Assembly: GCF_001467955.1 (NCBI RefSeq)
Contig: NZ_LNYR01000031.1
Location: 206,689 to 270,688, forward strand
From: Legionella quateirensis
GTDB lineage: Bacteria; Pseudomonadota; Gammaproteobacteria; Legionellales; Legionellaceae
Reading direction: 5' to 3'
DNA length: 64,000 nucleotides
Below the pieces are notes generated by a model. The model saw only the letters and a list, made by a program, of their open reading frames with translations, was not told the origin of the DNA and made no database searches. Shown here in pieces: positions 55,052 through 64,000 of the stretch. The position numbers were made by a program, and so were the translations under genes. Each line of letters starts with the position of its first letter. Position 1 is the stretch's first letter.

Positions 55052-57637
55052 TTGTTGATTCGCAAGCTGCTTGTTCTATTACTGGCGCATTCTATTATGA
55101 ATTGCTCTTATGCGGATTCTGCAGGTACTAGTTATTGGCGGGACTACTCAAAGGCTAAGGAATTATATAATCAAAATAAGTTTTCAGAGGCATTAAGGAT
55201 ACTGGAGCAGCTGGAGCAAAGGCAAAAAAATTATAATATTGAGCTGACCTTGGGAGATACTTATTCAGCACTAGGCTATTTACAGAAAGGATTGGATAGT
55301 TACAATTCAGCGCTTTACCATGGAAAATTAAATAATAATATTGTTATTGAACGAGTAGCTTTATTTAAAATAGGTAAATTACAAACTCAATTAAAAGATT
55401 ATGAATCGGCTTTTAAAACGTATCAAACCTTGCTGTCCTTCAAACTGGATAAAGAAGACTATTCTATCGCAAAATCGGGCATTGATACCGCTCAGGAACA
55501 AATCAATATTGTAACCAACAGCTTGATTAAAAAAGGTAATCAATTTGCCGAAAAGGAAGAGCCAGCTAAAGCCCTCAATACTTATCAACAAGCATATGGA
55601 ATGGCTTTGTTTATCAAAAATGACCTTCTTCAACGGATCGCCTTATTCAAAATAGCTCGTACCCAGCTTTGGTTGCTGAATTATGAAGAGGCAATTAAGT
55701 TATATCAACGTCTCTTGTCAATGTGTTTGAATGATCAGGACTCTAGAGTGGCAAAAACAGGTTTAGAACAAGCAGAAGAGCTTAAGAAAGATGCAATAAT
55801 TAAACGCGCTCGTGAGTTAATTGATAGCAATCAGGGTCAAGATGCTTTTCGTTTAATTCACCCTTATTTGATTTCACAAGAGTCTTTTCAAATCATGATA
55901 ATTGCTGCTCAATCTATGGCAATTATGGATAAACCCAAACAATCTTTCACTTATTACCAAAAAGCATATTTCATCAGCAAGAATGCAACGGATCACTCTA
56001 TTGCTCTCATGGGCATGATCAAAATGCAACTGGCGTTAAATAATAGAACTGTAGCAGAGCACTATTTGTTTCTCCTTGATAAAATGTCCTCAATCCAAAA
56101 TCTCCACGGAATAGAGAAAAAAAAGCAAGAATTTATAGAACAATTGAACCAATTAAAGATTGACGATCAAATAAAAGAAGCAGAACACTATCTTGAATTA
56201 AATAATGGGCAGGAGATGTATAACTCGATTAAATGGTATCTTGATGTAGAAAAAAATCCTTTGTTATATCGTTTGGCAGCAGAAAGTATGGCCATGATGA
56301 ATCAGCCTCAATTTGCCTTTAATTATTATCAGCTGATGTTCAACTGCTCCAGTAAACCAAAGGATCACATTATTGCATTGTTTGGCATGGCGAAAATGCA
56401 ATTTTGGATGGCTCGTTATGTCAGGGCAAAAAATCTTTACAAACAATTATTAACTTATGATTTGTCAAACAAACAACATGAGCTTGCCCTTGCCGGGTTA
56501 GTGAAAAGTCTTGCTTATTATGATAGGCCCCGATTGGCTTACAGTCAGATTCCATCAAACCAGGAGTTTACAACACCTGAAATGGTTATCGCATCATCTC
56601 AGGCAAGTTCCTGGTCTGACTGGTCTGACTTGACCCATAGAACATTGAATCAAAATCGAAAGATTCTTGATAAGGTTGATTTAAAATCTGGACTAGGTAG
56701 AGATCTCAGGGATTTGGCATGGCAAACCAACTTGGTTACGTGGCCGAACGTCATCAGTCCGTCCTACTATAGGTCAGTGGATTCAGAGACATTTTCAAAG
56801 AGTAAAACAACTCTGGATTACAGACATTATTGGAGTCAGCAAAGTCAAACGGTATTAGGGCCTGAATACATAAAATATACTCAGAATTATTTAAGAGAGA
56901 TGAATGCAAAAGGATTTTACGTAGGCCAAATTATTCGCTCAGGCCGTTACCTGATTTTAGATGGAACGTTGGAGCCTATGGAATACAGGAATGGAACTTT
57001 TGGGCAACATGATAGTTGGTCCCCGTTTTTGTGGCATACCTCTTTGTCATTTTCGCCTAATGATTACATCAAGTTAAAATGGTTAGGTCAGAAGGAAGTT
57101 CTGGAAACGTTTCCGGCCTTTAATAATCGAATTACCACTACTCTATACGGAACAAACATTACATTGAGTCCGTTGCCTTACCTGTCTCTTGACAGTTCCT
57201 ATTCACATATGAGGATCAGTGATAATAATGAAAGAAATGGCTATTATCTTGCACCATCTTTGATTGTAAATCCTGATTTAGGATTAACTGCAACAGCAAT
57301 AGTTAGAGGTTTTACCAATCAGTTCAGATCACGTAATTATTTCAGTCCTGCTCAATATCAGGAAAAAAAGATATTAGTAAAGTTAGGTAGAAAGTTGGGG
57401 GCTACCTGGCACTATTATTTGGATGGTGGACTGGGAAGACAATATATTAAAAATCTTCCAGACTCAGAAACAAATTCCAGTCCGACCTACCAATGGGGTA
57501 TGGGTATAAATGGCCCACTATTCAAAACTCTTTTTGTAACAGTTTATTATGTAAATACCCATCAAGCATCAGCTTTTATTGATTCACCAGGATATGCTAT
57601 GCAGTACGGGGGAATTAGTCTCAATTTATTGGTATGA
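55052..57637 (+). CDS. TPR-rich outer-membrane export protein (PgaA/BcsC-like)
   Basis: The start is TTG at 55052 with GGAG seven bases upstream. The 861 residues have a signal peptide (LLVLLLAHSIMNCSYAD) and a TPR superhelix from about 30 to 480 (YNQNKFSEALRILEQLEQ, YQKAYFISKNATDH and similar repeats). A C-terminal beta-barrel region follows, with paired aromatic strands (LSFSPNDYIKLKWLG, YLSLDSSYSHMRIS, AMQYGGISLNLLV at the end). This is the architecture of PgaA and BcsC, which pass a polysaccharide through the outer membrane. It is co-directional and 54 bases behind the synthase. Confidence 0.85.
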   Translation: MLIRKLLVLLLAHSIMNCSYADSAGTSYWRDYSKAKELYNQNKFSEALRILEQLEQRQKNYNIELTLGDTYSALGYLQKGLDSYNSALYHGKLNNNIVIERVALFKIGKLQTQLKDYESAFKTYQTLLSFKLDKEDYSIAKSGIDTAQEQINIVTNSLIKKGNQFAEKEEPAKALNTYQQAYGMALFIKNDLLQRIALFKIARTQLWLLNYEEAIKLYQRLLSMCLNDQDSRVAKTGLEQAEELKKDAIIKRARELIDSNQGQDAFRLIHPYLISQESFQIMIIAAQSMAIMDKPKQSFTYYQKAYFISKNATDHSIALMGMIKMQLALNNRTVAEHYLFLLDKMSSIQNLHGIEKKKQEFIEQLNQLKIDDQIKEAEHYLELNNGQEMYNSIKWYLDVEKNPLLYRLAAESMAMMNQPQFAFNYYQLMFNCSSKPKDHIIALFGMAKMQFWMARYVRAKNLYKQLLTYDLSNKQHELALAGLVKSLAYYDRPRLAYSQIPSNQEFTTPEMVIASSQASSWSDWSDLTHRTLNQNRKILDKVDLKSGLGRDLRDLAWQTNLVTWPNVISPSYYRSVDSETFSKSKTTLDYRHYWSQQSQTVLGPEYIKYTQNYLREMNAKGFYVGQIIRSGRYLILDGTLEPMEYRNGTFGQHDSWSPFLWHTSLSFSPNDYIKLKWLGQKEVLETFPAFNNRITTTLYGTNITLSPLPYLSLDSSYSHMRISDNNERNGYYLAPSLIVNPDLGLTATAIVRGFTNQFRSRNYFSPAQYQEKKILVKLGRKLGATWHYYLDGGLGRQYIKNLPDSETNSSPTYQWGMGINGPLFKTLFVTVYYVNTHQASAFIDSPGYAMQYGGISLNLLV

Positions 57638-57706
57638 AATGTCGTACATAATTTCATGTATTACTTAAGATTCATTAATATAATAGCAATGATGACTTTG
57701 TCGTAA

Positions 57707-58462
57707 TTATGCTCCTAAAGCTTTGGCCAGGGTAATAAGGCTATCGACATATAAATCAAACCAAGGTTCAGGAGCAAGGTCTGGATTACCGTTTGGACCA
57801 AATTCCAGCGGGCGGGTTACAAAAGCAGTACGCATTCCAAAGGATCGCGCAGCGTTCAAATCATATTTATGACAAGCCACCATTAGTAGTTCATCTGGTT
57901 TATAACCCAGATAATCTACCGCAAGCTGATACACAGCGGGGGAAGGTTTGTAGTCATGTGCCAGTTCAGCGGTTAGCAAGGCATCGAACGGCAGCCTGGC
58001 ATGTTTAACGATAGAAACCATTGTCGACATGCCTGTATTGGAAAGTGTTGAAAGAACGAACTTTTGGCGTAATCGGCCAAGCCCTTCTCTACTGTCTGGC
58101 CAAGGTTCCAGATGGCTCCAAATCATGTTGAGCTCATCTCGTTCCGCGATGGAGAAATACGATGACAGTTTCTTGTTTTCTAACAAGATATCTAACGTTT
58201 CACGGTAGATGTGATCAACCCTCATCCATGAACGTTGGCCCGAAATTACTTCATCAAGCCTGTTGCGATATAATTCTCGCCATTCAAATGACAAAGTAGC
58301 CCAATCGATATTCATGTTTTTTAGATGATTGAGTTTTGCTCCGGCGCGCAGAAGAGGTTGAACAAAATCAACGCAGGTTCCCTGTACATCGAAAGTAATC
58401 GCTTTAATCGTCTGCAAGCGAAGCGTTTTATTCCCTTCTGTATCTATCCGTTCTTTATTCAT
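57707..58462 (-). CDS. haloacid dehalogenase type II-like hydrolase
   Basis: This is a HAD-superfamily hydrolase of 251 residues. The nucleophile is Asp25 in ITFDVQGTCVDF; motif II is FVLSTLSNTGMSTMV; motif III Lys lies in YKPSPAVYQLAVDYLG; motif IV is LMVACHKYDLNAARSFG. The pattern is that of L-2-haloacid dehalogenases, but the normal Asp-x-Tyr-Gly-Thr is Asp-Val-Gln-Gly-Thr, so another substrate is possible. It lies alone and is convergent with the exporter gene. Confidence 0.85.
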   Translation of the reverse strand: MNKERIDTEGNKTLRLQTIKAITFDVQGTCVDFVQPLLRAGAKLNHLKNMNIDWATLSFEWRELYRNRLDEVISGQRSWMRVDHIYRETLDILLENKKLSSYFSIAERDELNMIWSHLEPWPDSREGLGRLRQKFVLSTLSNTGMSTMVSIVKHARLPFDALLTAELAHDYKPSPAVYQLAVDYLGYKPDELLMVACHKYDLNAARSFGMRTAFVTRPLEFGPNGNPDLAPEPWFDLYVDSLITLAKALGA

Positions 58463-58577
58463 AAGGTTTATATATTTAGAGGAACTGATAATTTAAATTA
58501 TAAATCACCTGTTATAATTCCAGATTTAATTACAGCACATAATAACGCAAACTAAATTTGTGCATTGGTCAGGTATC

Positions 58578-59153
58578 TCAGTGATGCTTGATGCTCACCC
58601 GATCAGAATGTTCAATTTTGCTTTTTTCTAATGGTGAATCTGGCAATTTTGATATTTTTTCTTTGGGTTGATAGGTAGATAAAATATCGTATACCAGTTG
58701 ACCACGTAAATACATGGCTGCCAGTCCTGCGCCTATGGCCAGTAGGATACCAAAAAGAATATAGCTATAGGCCAGTATATACAGATAGAAATAAATCATC
58801 TTCTGAATCTGTGCGATAGGTAATAAACTTGAACTTTCTTTTATCATAAACAATAAAAGTCCTAAATCAAAAATGGGTAAAGAGGCTATAACCATGGAAA
58901 ACCCAAACAGAAAAGTTTTGGCTTTGTATGGTGCTGGGCAGTGAATAATTTTCTCTCCCATTAATGCGCCGGTGCATGAAGCAATAACCATCCCCAAAAT
59001 CACTGCTTCAAAAATCGGAATGATTTCTTTAATTCCAATAGAAGTTAGAAAAGCATTTATAAGAATGGTGCCTACAACGGATAATAATCCAAAGTAAATG
59101 GCTGAGATTAACCGTGGATTGGAACAGGTAATTGCAGGATCCTGGTTATTCAT
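58578..59153 (-). CDS. multi-pass membrane protein of unknown function
   Basis: The 191 residues contain four or five hydrophobic segments (about 15-35, 42-65, 80-105, 118-150) and a hydrophilic C-terminal tail (QPKEKISKLPDSPLEKSK). Small residues line the segments (EAVILGMVIASCTGALMG). It superficially recalls proteolipid-type helical hairpins but I do not assign a family. Confidence 0.65.
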   Translation of the reverse strand: MNNQDPAITCSNPRLISAIYFGLLSVVGTILINAFLTSIGIKEIIPIFEAVILGMVIASCTGALMGEKIIHCPAPYKAKTFLFGFSMVIASLPIFDLGLLLFMIKESSSLLPIAQIQKMIYFYLYILAYSYILFGILLAIGAGLAAMYLRGQLVYDILSTYQPKEKISKLPDSPLEKSKIEHSDRVSIKHH

Positions 59154-59388
59154 GATGCACCTGATAGATAGGGTTTATATTGATAATTTTAGTACATTAT
59201 TGGAGGGACTGTTAATTATTTAAACTCATTCAAAGGTCCATGAGTGCCTCTATTTTCACCTCTGTTTAAGCGAGTACTTTTTATTCTGATCAATTTCTTT
59301 AACTCGATGCACGGAACTGCTGCAAATCTGGTTATTATACTGTATACTATGCCACTATTTTTATTCCATTTAAAATTATAAGAGCGCT

Positions 59389-61479
59389 ATGACTGACTTA
59401 AACCTTTATAGAAACATTGGTATCTTCGCCCACGTTGATGCCGGAAAAACCACCACTACCGAACGAATTCTTAAGCTCACCGGTAGAATCCACAAAATGG
59501 GTGAAGTTCACGAAGGTGAATCAACAACCGATTTCATGGAACAGGAAGCGGAACGCGGTATTACTATCCAGTCAGCAGCTGTAAGTTGTTTCTGGAAAGG
59601 TACTCGTTTCAACGTTATCGATACCCCAGGACACGTCGACTTTACTGTAGAAGTATATCGTTCACTGAAAGTACTCGATGGTGGTATCGGAGTATTCTGT
59701 GGTTCCGGTGGTGTTGAGCCTCAGTCAGAAACCAACTGGCGCTATGCGAACAATTCAAAAGTATCTCGTTTGATTTTCGTAAACAAACTGGATCGTGTCG
59801 GCGCAGACTTCTTGAAAGTAACTGAGCAAGTGAAAAAAGTATTGGGTGCACACCCATTAATTATGACTTTGCCAATAGGCATTGAAGATGACTTCGTAGG
59901 TGTTGTTGATTTATTAACTCGAAAAGCATACGTTTGGGATGAATCAGGTCAGCCTGAAAATTACACCGTTACTGACGTTCCTGCCAATATGCATGACGAC
60001 GTTGAAATGTACCGCGCTCAATTAATTGAAACGGCACTTGAAATGGATGATGATTTACTGATGGCTTACCTGGATGGTGAAGAGCCTTCAATAGAAGACA
60101 TCAAGCGTTGTATCCGTAAAGGTACTCTCGAACTAGCCTTCTTCCCGACTTATTGCGGTTCAGCATTTAAAAACAAAGGAATGCAACTATTACTGGATGC
60201 GGTGGTTGACTATTTGCCTGCTCCACATGAAGTTAATCCACAGCCTTTGACCAATGCTGAAGGTGAGCCAAATGGCGAATTCGCTATCGTTTCTCCTGAT
60301 GAGCCATTCCGCGCATTGGCATTTAAAATCATGGATGACCGTTTTGGTGCTCTGACTTTCGTACGTATATACTCAGGACAATTGAATAAAGGCGATACCA
60401 TTCTGAACTCCTTTACTGGTAAAACAGAACGTGTTGGCCGTATGGTGGAGATGCAGGCGAATGAGCGTAATGAATTGCATCATGCTGAAGCAGGCGACAT
60501 CATTGCTATCGTGGGCATGAAGAACGTTCGAACCGGTCATACTCTTTGCGATCCTAATCACGAGTGTACCCTTGAAGCGATGGTATTCCCAGAACCGGTA
60601 ATCTCTATTGCGGTTACGCCAAAAGATAAAGGCTCTACTGAAAAAATGAGTATTGCTATCGGTAAGATGGTTGCTGAAGATCCAACATTCAGGGTTGAAA
60701 CTGATGAAGATTCAGGTGAAACCATACTTCGTGGTATGGGTGAATTGCACCTTGATATTAAAGTGGATATTTTGAAACGTACTTATGATGTTGAATTAAT
60801 AGTAGGTCAACCCCAGGTTGCTTACCGCGAAACCATCACAAAAGAGATTCAGGATAGCTATACTCACAAGAAACAATCAGGTGGTTCTGGTCAATACGGT
60901 AAAATTGACTACACTATTTCCCCAGGGGAACCAAACTCTGGATTCACTTTTGTGACCTCTGTTGTGGGTGGTAACGTTCCTAAAGAATTCTTCCCTGCAA
61001 TTGAGAAAGGCTTCCGTTCAATGATGGACTCAGGTACTTTAGCCGGTTTCCCAGTCTTGGATGTTGCAATTAACCTCACTGACGGTGCTTACCATGCCGT
61101 TGACTCTTCGGCAATTGCATTTGAAATTGCTGCAAAAGGCGCATTTCGTCAATCGATTCCAAAAGCTGCTCCACAATTGCTTGAACCAATCATGAAAGTT
61201 GACGTATACAGCACAGAAGATGATGTGGGTAATGTTATAGGGGACTTGAACCGTCGTCGCGGTATGATCTCCGGACAAGAACCTTGCGCATCTGGCGTTC
61301 GCATTAAAGCCGATGTTCCTCTTTCAGAAATGTTTGGTTACATCAGTACCTTGCGTACACTTACATCGGGTCGTGGTCAATTCTCTATGGAATTCTCACA
61401 CTACGCTCCATGCCCAACCAGTGTTGCTGAAGCAGTGATTGCCAAAGAGAAAGAAAAGAAAGCTGCAGCTGCCAAGTAG
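59389..61479 (+). CDS. elongation factor G, probably the second copy of the genome
   Basis: This translation GTPase of 696 residues shows G1 [16 protein letters not shown]3 [16 protein letters not shown]4 [10 protein letters not shown] and domain IV/V landmarks ([27 protein letters not shown]). It stands alone, not in the rpsL-rpsG-fusA-tuf cluster, and has [14 protein letters not shown] where the usual copy has GGVEPQTETVWRQA-like sequence. That suggests the divergent EF-G2-type paralog. Its codon choice looks as orderly as that of a highly expressed gene. Confidence 0.92.
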   Translation: MTDLNLYRNIGIFAHVDAGKTTTTERILKLTGRIHKMGEVHEGESTTDFMEQEAERGITIQSAAVSCFWKGTRFNVIDTPGHVDFTVEVYRSLKVLDGGIGVFCGSGGVEPQSETNWRYANNSKVSRLIFVNKLDRVGADFLKVTEQVKKVLGAHPLIMTLPIGIEDDFVGVVDLLTRKAYVWDESGQPENYTVTDVPANMHDDVEMYRAQLIETALEMDDDLLMAYLDGEEPSIEDIKRCIRKGTLELAFFPTYCGSAFKNKGMQLLLDAVVDYLPAPHEVNPQPLTNAEGEPNGEFAIVSPDEPFRALAFKIMDDRFGALTFVRIYSGQLNKGDTILNSFTGKTERVGRMVEMQANERNELHHAEAGDIIAIVGMKNVRTGHTLCDPNHECTLEAMVFPEPVISIAVTPKDKGSTEKMSIAIGKMVAEDPTFRVETDEDSGETILRGMGELHLDIKVDILKRTYDVELIVGQPQVAYRETITKEIQDSYTHKKQSGGSGQYGKIDYTISPGEPNSGFTFVTSVVGGNVPKEFFPAIEKGFRSMMDSGTLAGFPVLDVAINLTDGAYHAVDSSAIAFEIAAKGAFRQSIPKAAPQLLEPIMKVDVYSTEDDVGNVIGDLNRRRGMISGQEPCASGVRIKADVPLSEMFGYISTLRTLTSGRGQFSMEFSHYAPCPTSVAEAVIAKEKEKKAAAAK

Positions 61480-61496
61480 TAAGACAGTTATTCAGA

Positions 61497-61524
61497 GTAG
61501 GCTGAGCTTTACAGCTCAGCCTAC
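61497..61524 (+). terminator. hairpin terminator behind the EF-G gene
   Basis: GTAGGCTGAGCT and AGCTCAGCCTAC form a perfect 12-bp stem with the loop TTAC. Only three T follow, so it may need Rho or act as an mRNA-stabilising hairpin. Confidence 0.7.
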
Positions 61525-61552
61525 ATTTGCTGCATAAGAGCAGAACTTTTTT

Positions 61553-62146
61553 ATGAAACCTGATAACCAACTAAAAATCATTCTAGCCAGCGCGTCACCA
61601 AGACGTCTGCGAATCTTGCAAGAACACGGATTGAATGTTAATGCTATGCCCGCCAATATTGCAGAGATTCAGCAAAAAGGGGAGGATGCTAAATCATATG
61701 TAACTCGACTTGCCAAAGAAAAAGCTGAAACTATTTTATCGCTGGTTGAAGTCGATAATGCTGATTTAATTCTAGCCGCAGATACAACAGTGGTATTTCA
61801 GGACCATATTTTAGAAAAACCGATCGACCACAATGATGCATATAGAATGTTGAGTATGCTAAGTGGCAAATCACATGAAGTTTATACCGGCTATGCTCTG
61901 ATTTTTTTACCAGAGCAACGATGGTGTATTGATTATGTGACAACGAAAATCACTTTTCATACCCTTACAGAACAGCAAATTCAAAATTATATTGATACGG
62001 GCGATCCTTTTGATAAGGCAGGAGCATATGGCATTCAGAATGTATATGATACCTTTGTGAAAGATATAAAAGGCTCCTATTACAATGTTATGGGATTGCC
62101 TATTGAGGAAATTACCAGACAAATTTCTCTTGAATATTCTGAATAA
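61553..62146 (+). CDS. maf: Maf-type nucleoside triphosphate pyrophosphatase
   Basis: Maf proteins hydrolyse non-canonical or modified nucleotides such as m7GTP, dTTP or UTP. The 197 residues show ILASASPRRLRILQEHG, LAADTTVV (catalytic Asp), LEKPIDHNDAYRMLSMLSGKSHEVYTG (cited by position) and DPFDKAGAYGIQ. Length matches the family (about 190-200). Subtype by substrate cannot be fixed by eye. Confidence 0.93.
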   Translation: MKPDNQLKIILASASPRRLRILQEHGLNVNAMPANIAEIQQKGEDAKSYVTRLAKEKAETILSLVEVDNADLILAADTTVVFQDHILEKPIDHNDAYRMLSMLSGKSHEVYTGYALIFLPEQRWCIDYVTTKITFHTLTEQQIQNYIDTGDPFDKAGAYGIQNVYDTFVKDIKGSYYNVMGLPIEEITRQISLEYSE

Positions 62147-62240
62147 ATCATTAGCTTAATCAGAACAGCAGTTTATCAGTATCCTCGTATTATTATTTGA
62201 TTTAACATGAGCATCTGTTTAACACAAATAACTGATCGCT

Positions 62241-63245
62241 ATGCCAAAGAAACCAATTCAAGAAGAGGAACTTATCCAACTCCTGAAGATTTATTATGGA
62301 ATTAATGTTCATTCAGCGCAGTTGATCTCTGACGGTGCTGATTTCAACGCGCTTACCTATAGAGCAGATGCTAAAGACAACTCTAACGCCTATTTCATCA
62401 AATTTAAACATGGCGAGCATGATGATATTAGTTTATCGATTATACGTCTCCTTCACGATTCTGGAATAAAAGAACTGATTGTTCCAATTAACACACTTGA
62501 AGGAAAATCATCACAGCAAACAGATCAATTTAGAACAATAGTTTATCCTTTTATCCATGCCCCCAATGGTTTCACTCAAAAATTATCAGAAAAACAATGG
62601 AATCAGCTCGGAACAGCATTACGAAAAATTCACGATACACCGGTACCTGAATTGATTCAGAACCAATTAAGAAAAGAAACCTTCTCATCTAAATGGCGAG
62701 AAATGGTTCGATCCTTTTATAGCCGGATTGAACCTGATACATCAGATGATAAAATTACAGCGGACTTCAAATCTTTTTTTAAACAAAATAATGATCAAAT
62801 TCATCGATTAGTTGACTCTACAGAAGAGTTATCAATGAAAATTCATCCAGTTCCGGAGCACTATGTTCTGTGTCATTCAGACATTCATGCAGGCAATATC
62901 CTAGTCGCCAATGATGACTCGATTTATATTATTGATTGGGATGAGCCAATGATGGGCCCTAAAGAACGAGATCTGATGTTTATAGGCGGTGGTGTGGGTA
63001 ATGTCTGGAATAAGCCTCATGAAATTGATTATTTTTATGAGGGTTATGGTACAACAACTATCGACAAAACGATGTTGTCTTATTATAGACATGAACGTAT
63101 TGTTGAAGATTTAGCTTTATATGGGACCGATTTGCTTGCACGGGATCAAAATGATCAGTTCAGAATTGAAATGTTGCAGTATTTTATAGAGATGTTTGAG
63201 CCCAATGACGTTATTGATGTTGCTTTTGCCACAAAACCTAATTAA
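62241..63245 (+). CDS. spectinomycin phosphotransferase, APH(9)-Ia-like
   Basis: This is an aminoglycoside kinase-fold protein of 334 residues. The ATP lobe lies in the first ~110 residues. The catalytic loop is VLCHSDIHAGNIL (Asp as base) and the metal-binding segment YIIDWDEPMMGPKERDLMF. FIGGGVGNVWNKPHEI and YYRHERIVEDLALYG match my memory of APH(9)-Ia of L. pneumophila closely, although not identically. The known enzyme phosphorylates spectinomycin at O9. It sits beside an IS481-type transposase but its base composition looks native, so it may be a chromosomal Legionella gene rather than a recent acquisition. Confidence 0.88.
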   Translation: MPKKPIQEEELIQLLKIYYGINVHSAQLISDGADFNALTYRADAKDNSNAYFIKFKHGEHDDISLSIIRLLHDSGIKELIVPINTLEGKSSQQTDQFRTIVYPFIHAPNGFTQKLSEKQWNQLGTALRKIHDTPVPELIQNQLRKETFSSKWREMVRSFYSRIEPDTSDDKITADFKSFFKQNNDQIHRLVDSTEELSMKIHPVPEHYVLCHSDIHAGNILVANDDSIYIIDWDEPMMGPKERDLMFIGGGVGNVWNKPHEIDYFYEGYGTTTIDKTMLSYYRHERIVEDLALYGTDLLARDQNDQFRIEMLQYFIEMFEPNDVIDVAFATKPN

Positions 63246-63246
63246 A

Positions 63247-63265
63247 AACTGTCATCGTGACAGTT
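63247..63265 (+). terminator. possible hairpin terminator behind the APH(9)-like gene
   Basis: AACTGTCA and TGACAGTT form a perfect 8-bp stem around TCG two bases after the stop codon. No T-run follows, so termination is uncertain. Confidence 0.5.
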
Positions 63266-63287
63266 GATAAGGAACCCTCATCCCCAG

Positions 63288-63314
63288 CCCTTCTCCCTTA
63301 GAAAGGGAGAAGGG
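63288..63314. repeat. perfect 12-bp hairpin of a dispersed repeat type
   Basis: CCCTTCTCCCTT and AAGGGAGAAGGG surround the loop AGA. The preceding CTCATCCCCAGCCCTTCTCCC is a string I recognise as widespread in bacterial intergenic repeats. It abuts the insertion sequence end. Confidence 0.7.
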
Positions 63315-63329
63315 AGCCGATGGTCCGAC

Positions 63330-63372
63330 CCGGACACATCGGTAACACAAATGACCGGACACATAGGTAACA
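63330..63372 (+). repeat. direct repeats at the left end of the insertion sequence
   Basis: Two 18-base copies, CCGGACACATCGGTAACA (63330-63347) and CCGGACACATAGGTAACA (63355-63372), differ at one base and are 25 bases apart. They lie just upstream of the transposase gene and are probably transposase-binding sites near the terminal repeat. Confidence 0.65.
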
Positions 63373-63410
63373 GTTAACATTCATACAGACCAGAAAAAGG
63401 AGTGTCTGTA

Positions 63411-64000
63411 ATGAGTTGGTTAGAGACTGAACCTATGAATGAAAAAATAAAGTTTATATCGGCATTTTTAGAGTTGAAACACGAATGTACATTTAAAGAA
63501 CTCTGCTCCCGATTTAATATAAGCTGCAAGACGGGCTATAAGTACATCAATCGTTATGAATCAGAAGGGATTGATGGTTTAAAGGAGCGCTCAAGAGCGC
63601 CGCATAATAATGCAAAAAAACTACCTCAGCAGATAGAGGAACGAATACTGGAAGCGAAAACTAAGTATCCTTATTGGGGCTCTAAAAAGATAAGTAATTG
63701 GCTGACGCAAGAATATCAAGAAACCCAATGGCCTGCTAAAAGCACTATCGATGAACTATTTAAAAGACATGGCTTAGTGCGAGCCTCTAAACGTAAAAGA
63801 CGTACAGCGCCTTATATGGAGCCCTTTATCAAGATAGAGCATCCTAATGACTCCTGGAGTATCGATTATAAAGGACAATTTCGATTGGGTAATAACCAAT
63901 TATGCTATCCATTAACTGTCACGGATAACTTCAGCAGATATTTATTGGCTGTTGAAGGCTCAGAGCGTATTTCTGGAGTGAGTACTAAAGAAGTACTTAC
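63411..64000 (+). CDS. IS481-family-type transposase, cut by the window end
   Basis: An open frame begins at the ATG at 63411 (AAAGGAG 8 bases upstream) and runs to the last base without a stop, so the C-terminal part is missing. It has an N-terminal helix-turn-helix (FKELCSRFNISCKTGYKYINRY), the GIDGLKERSRAPH linker, a second helical domain (YPYWGSKKISNWL) and the start of the DDE integrase core (Asp in DSWSIDYKGQF and in LTVTDNFSRYLLA). This order is typical of IS481-type elements. The reading frame is intact as far as seen, so it could be active. Confidence 0.88.
   Translation, partial: MSWLETEPMNEKIKFISAFLELKHECTFKELCSRFNISCKTGYKYINRYESEGIDGLKERSRAPHNNAKKLPQQIEERILEAKTKYPYWGSKKISNWLTQEYQETQWPAKSTIDELFKRHGLVRASKRKRRTAPYMEPFIKIEHPNDSWSIDYKGQFRLGNNQLCYPLTVTDNFSRYLLAVEGSERISGVSTKEVL

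Overview
The window looks like chromosomal DNA of a Legionella, either L. pneumophila or a close relative. It is AT-rich. It carries a fleQ flagellar master regulator, a complete ccm cytochrome c maturation cluster, several secreted or outer-membrane proteins of Legionella style, a very large HD/SidE-phosphodiesterase-like protein of effector type, and a gene very similar to the APH(9)-Ia spectinomycin kinase known from L. pneumophila. The genus call rests on recognised protein families; no database was searched.

Layout: 1-1.6 kb holds the end of murA and a Nif3-like gene. 1.7-6.6 kb holds a cysteine-rich secreted protein, fleQ and a 655-residue orphan. 6.8-15.2 kb holds sohB, then ccmA-B-C-D-E-F-G-H-I with a dodecin behind it (ccmD is only 52 codons), then a 3-methyladenine DNA glycosylase. 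15.4-18.8 kb is a small cluster of an ATP-grasp ligase, a dipeptide-epimerase-type enolase-superfamily enzyme and a formyltransferase, which could build a modified amino acid or peptide. 18.8-22.9 kb holds the 1203-residue candidate effector and a small companion. 23-27.6 kb holds an amidase whose 3' end is occupied by a MITE-like inverted-repeat element, an L,D-transpeptidase and recQ. 27.7-30.8 kb is a valine (isobutyryl-CoA) degradation operon. 31-37 kb holds prfC, secreted orphans and a three-gene pntAA-pntAB-pntB transhydrogenase operon. 37-44 kb is an envelope and secretion stretch: beta-barrels, an IPT/TIG-Lcl-domain protein, a CAP protein, a tandem duplicated secreted protein and tRNA-Ser(GGA). 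45-47 kb holds repeats and then the transporter described below. 47-51 kb holds yihG-like, dapD, dapE and a cystathionine synthase/lyase. 51-57.7 kb holds a PAS-GGDEF-EAL protein followed by a processive glycosyltransferase and a TPR/beta-barrel exporter, a plausible c-di-GMP-linked exopolysaccharide locus. 57.7-64 kb holds a haloacid dehalogenase, a membrane protein, a second type of EF-G, maf, the APH(9)-like kinase and the start of an IS481-type transposase cut by the window end.

The most interesting signal is at 45419-46890. A good sigma-70 promoter is followed by a 25-codon leader ORF ending in four consecutive cysteine codons and a stop. It lies just ahead of an SLC1/DAACS-family amino-acid symporter. 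The bases over the leader stop codon (TTAAATCC) are perfectly complementary to the symporter's Shine-Dalgarno region (GGATTTAA). This suggests cysteine-responsive translational attenuation of an amino-acid (cysteine or cystine?) transporter in a genus known to depend on external cysteine. The symporter also carries Glu where acidic-amino-acid transporters of this family carry the substrate-binding Arg.
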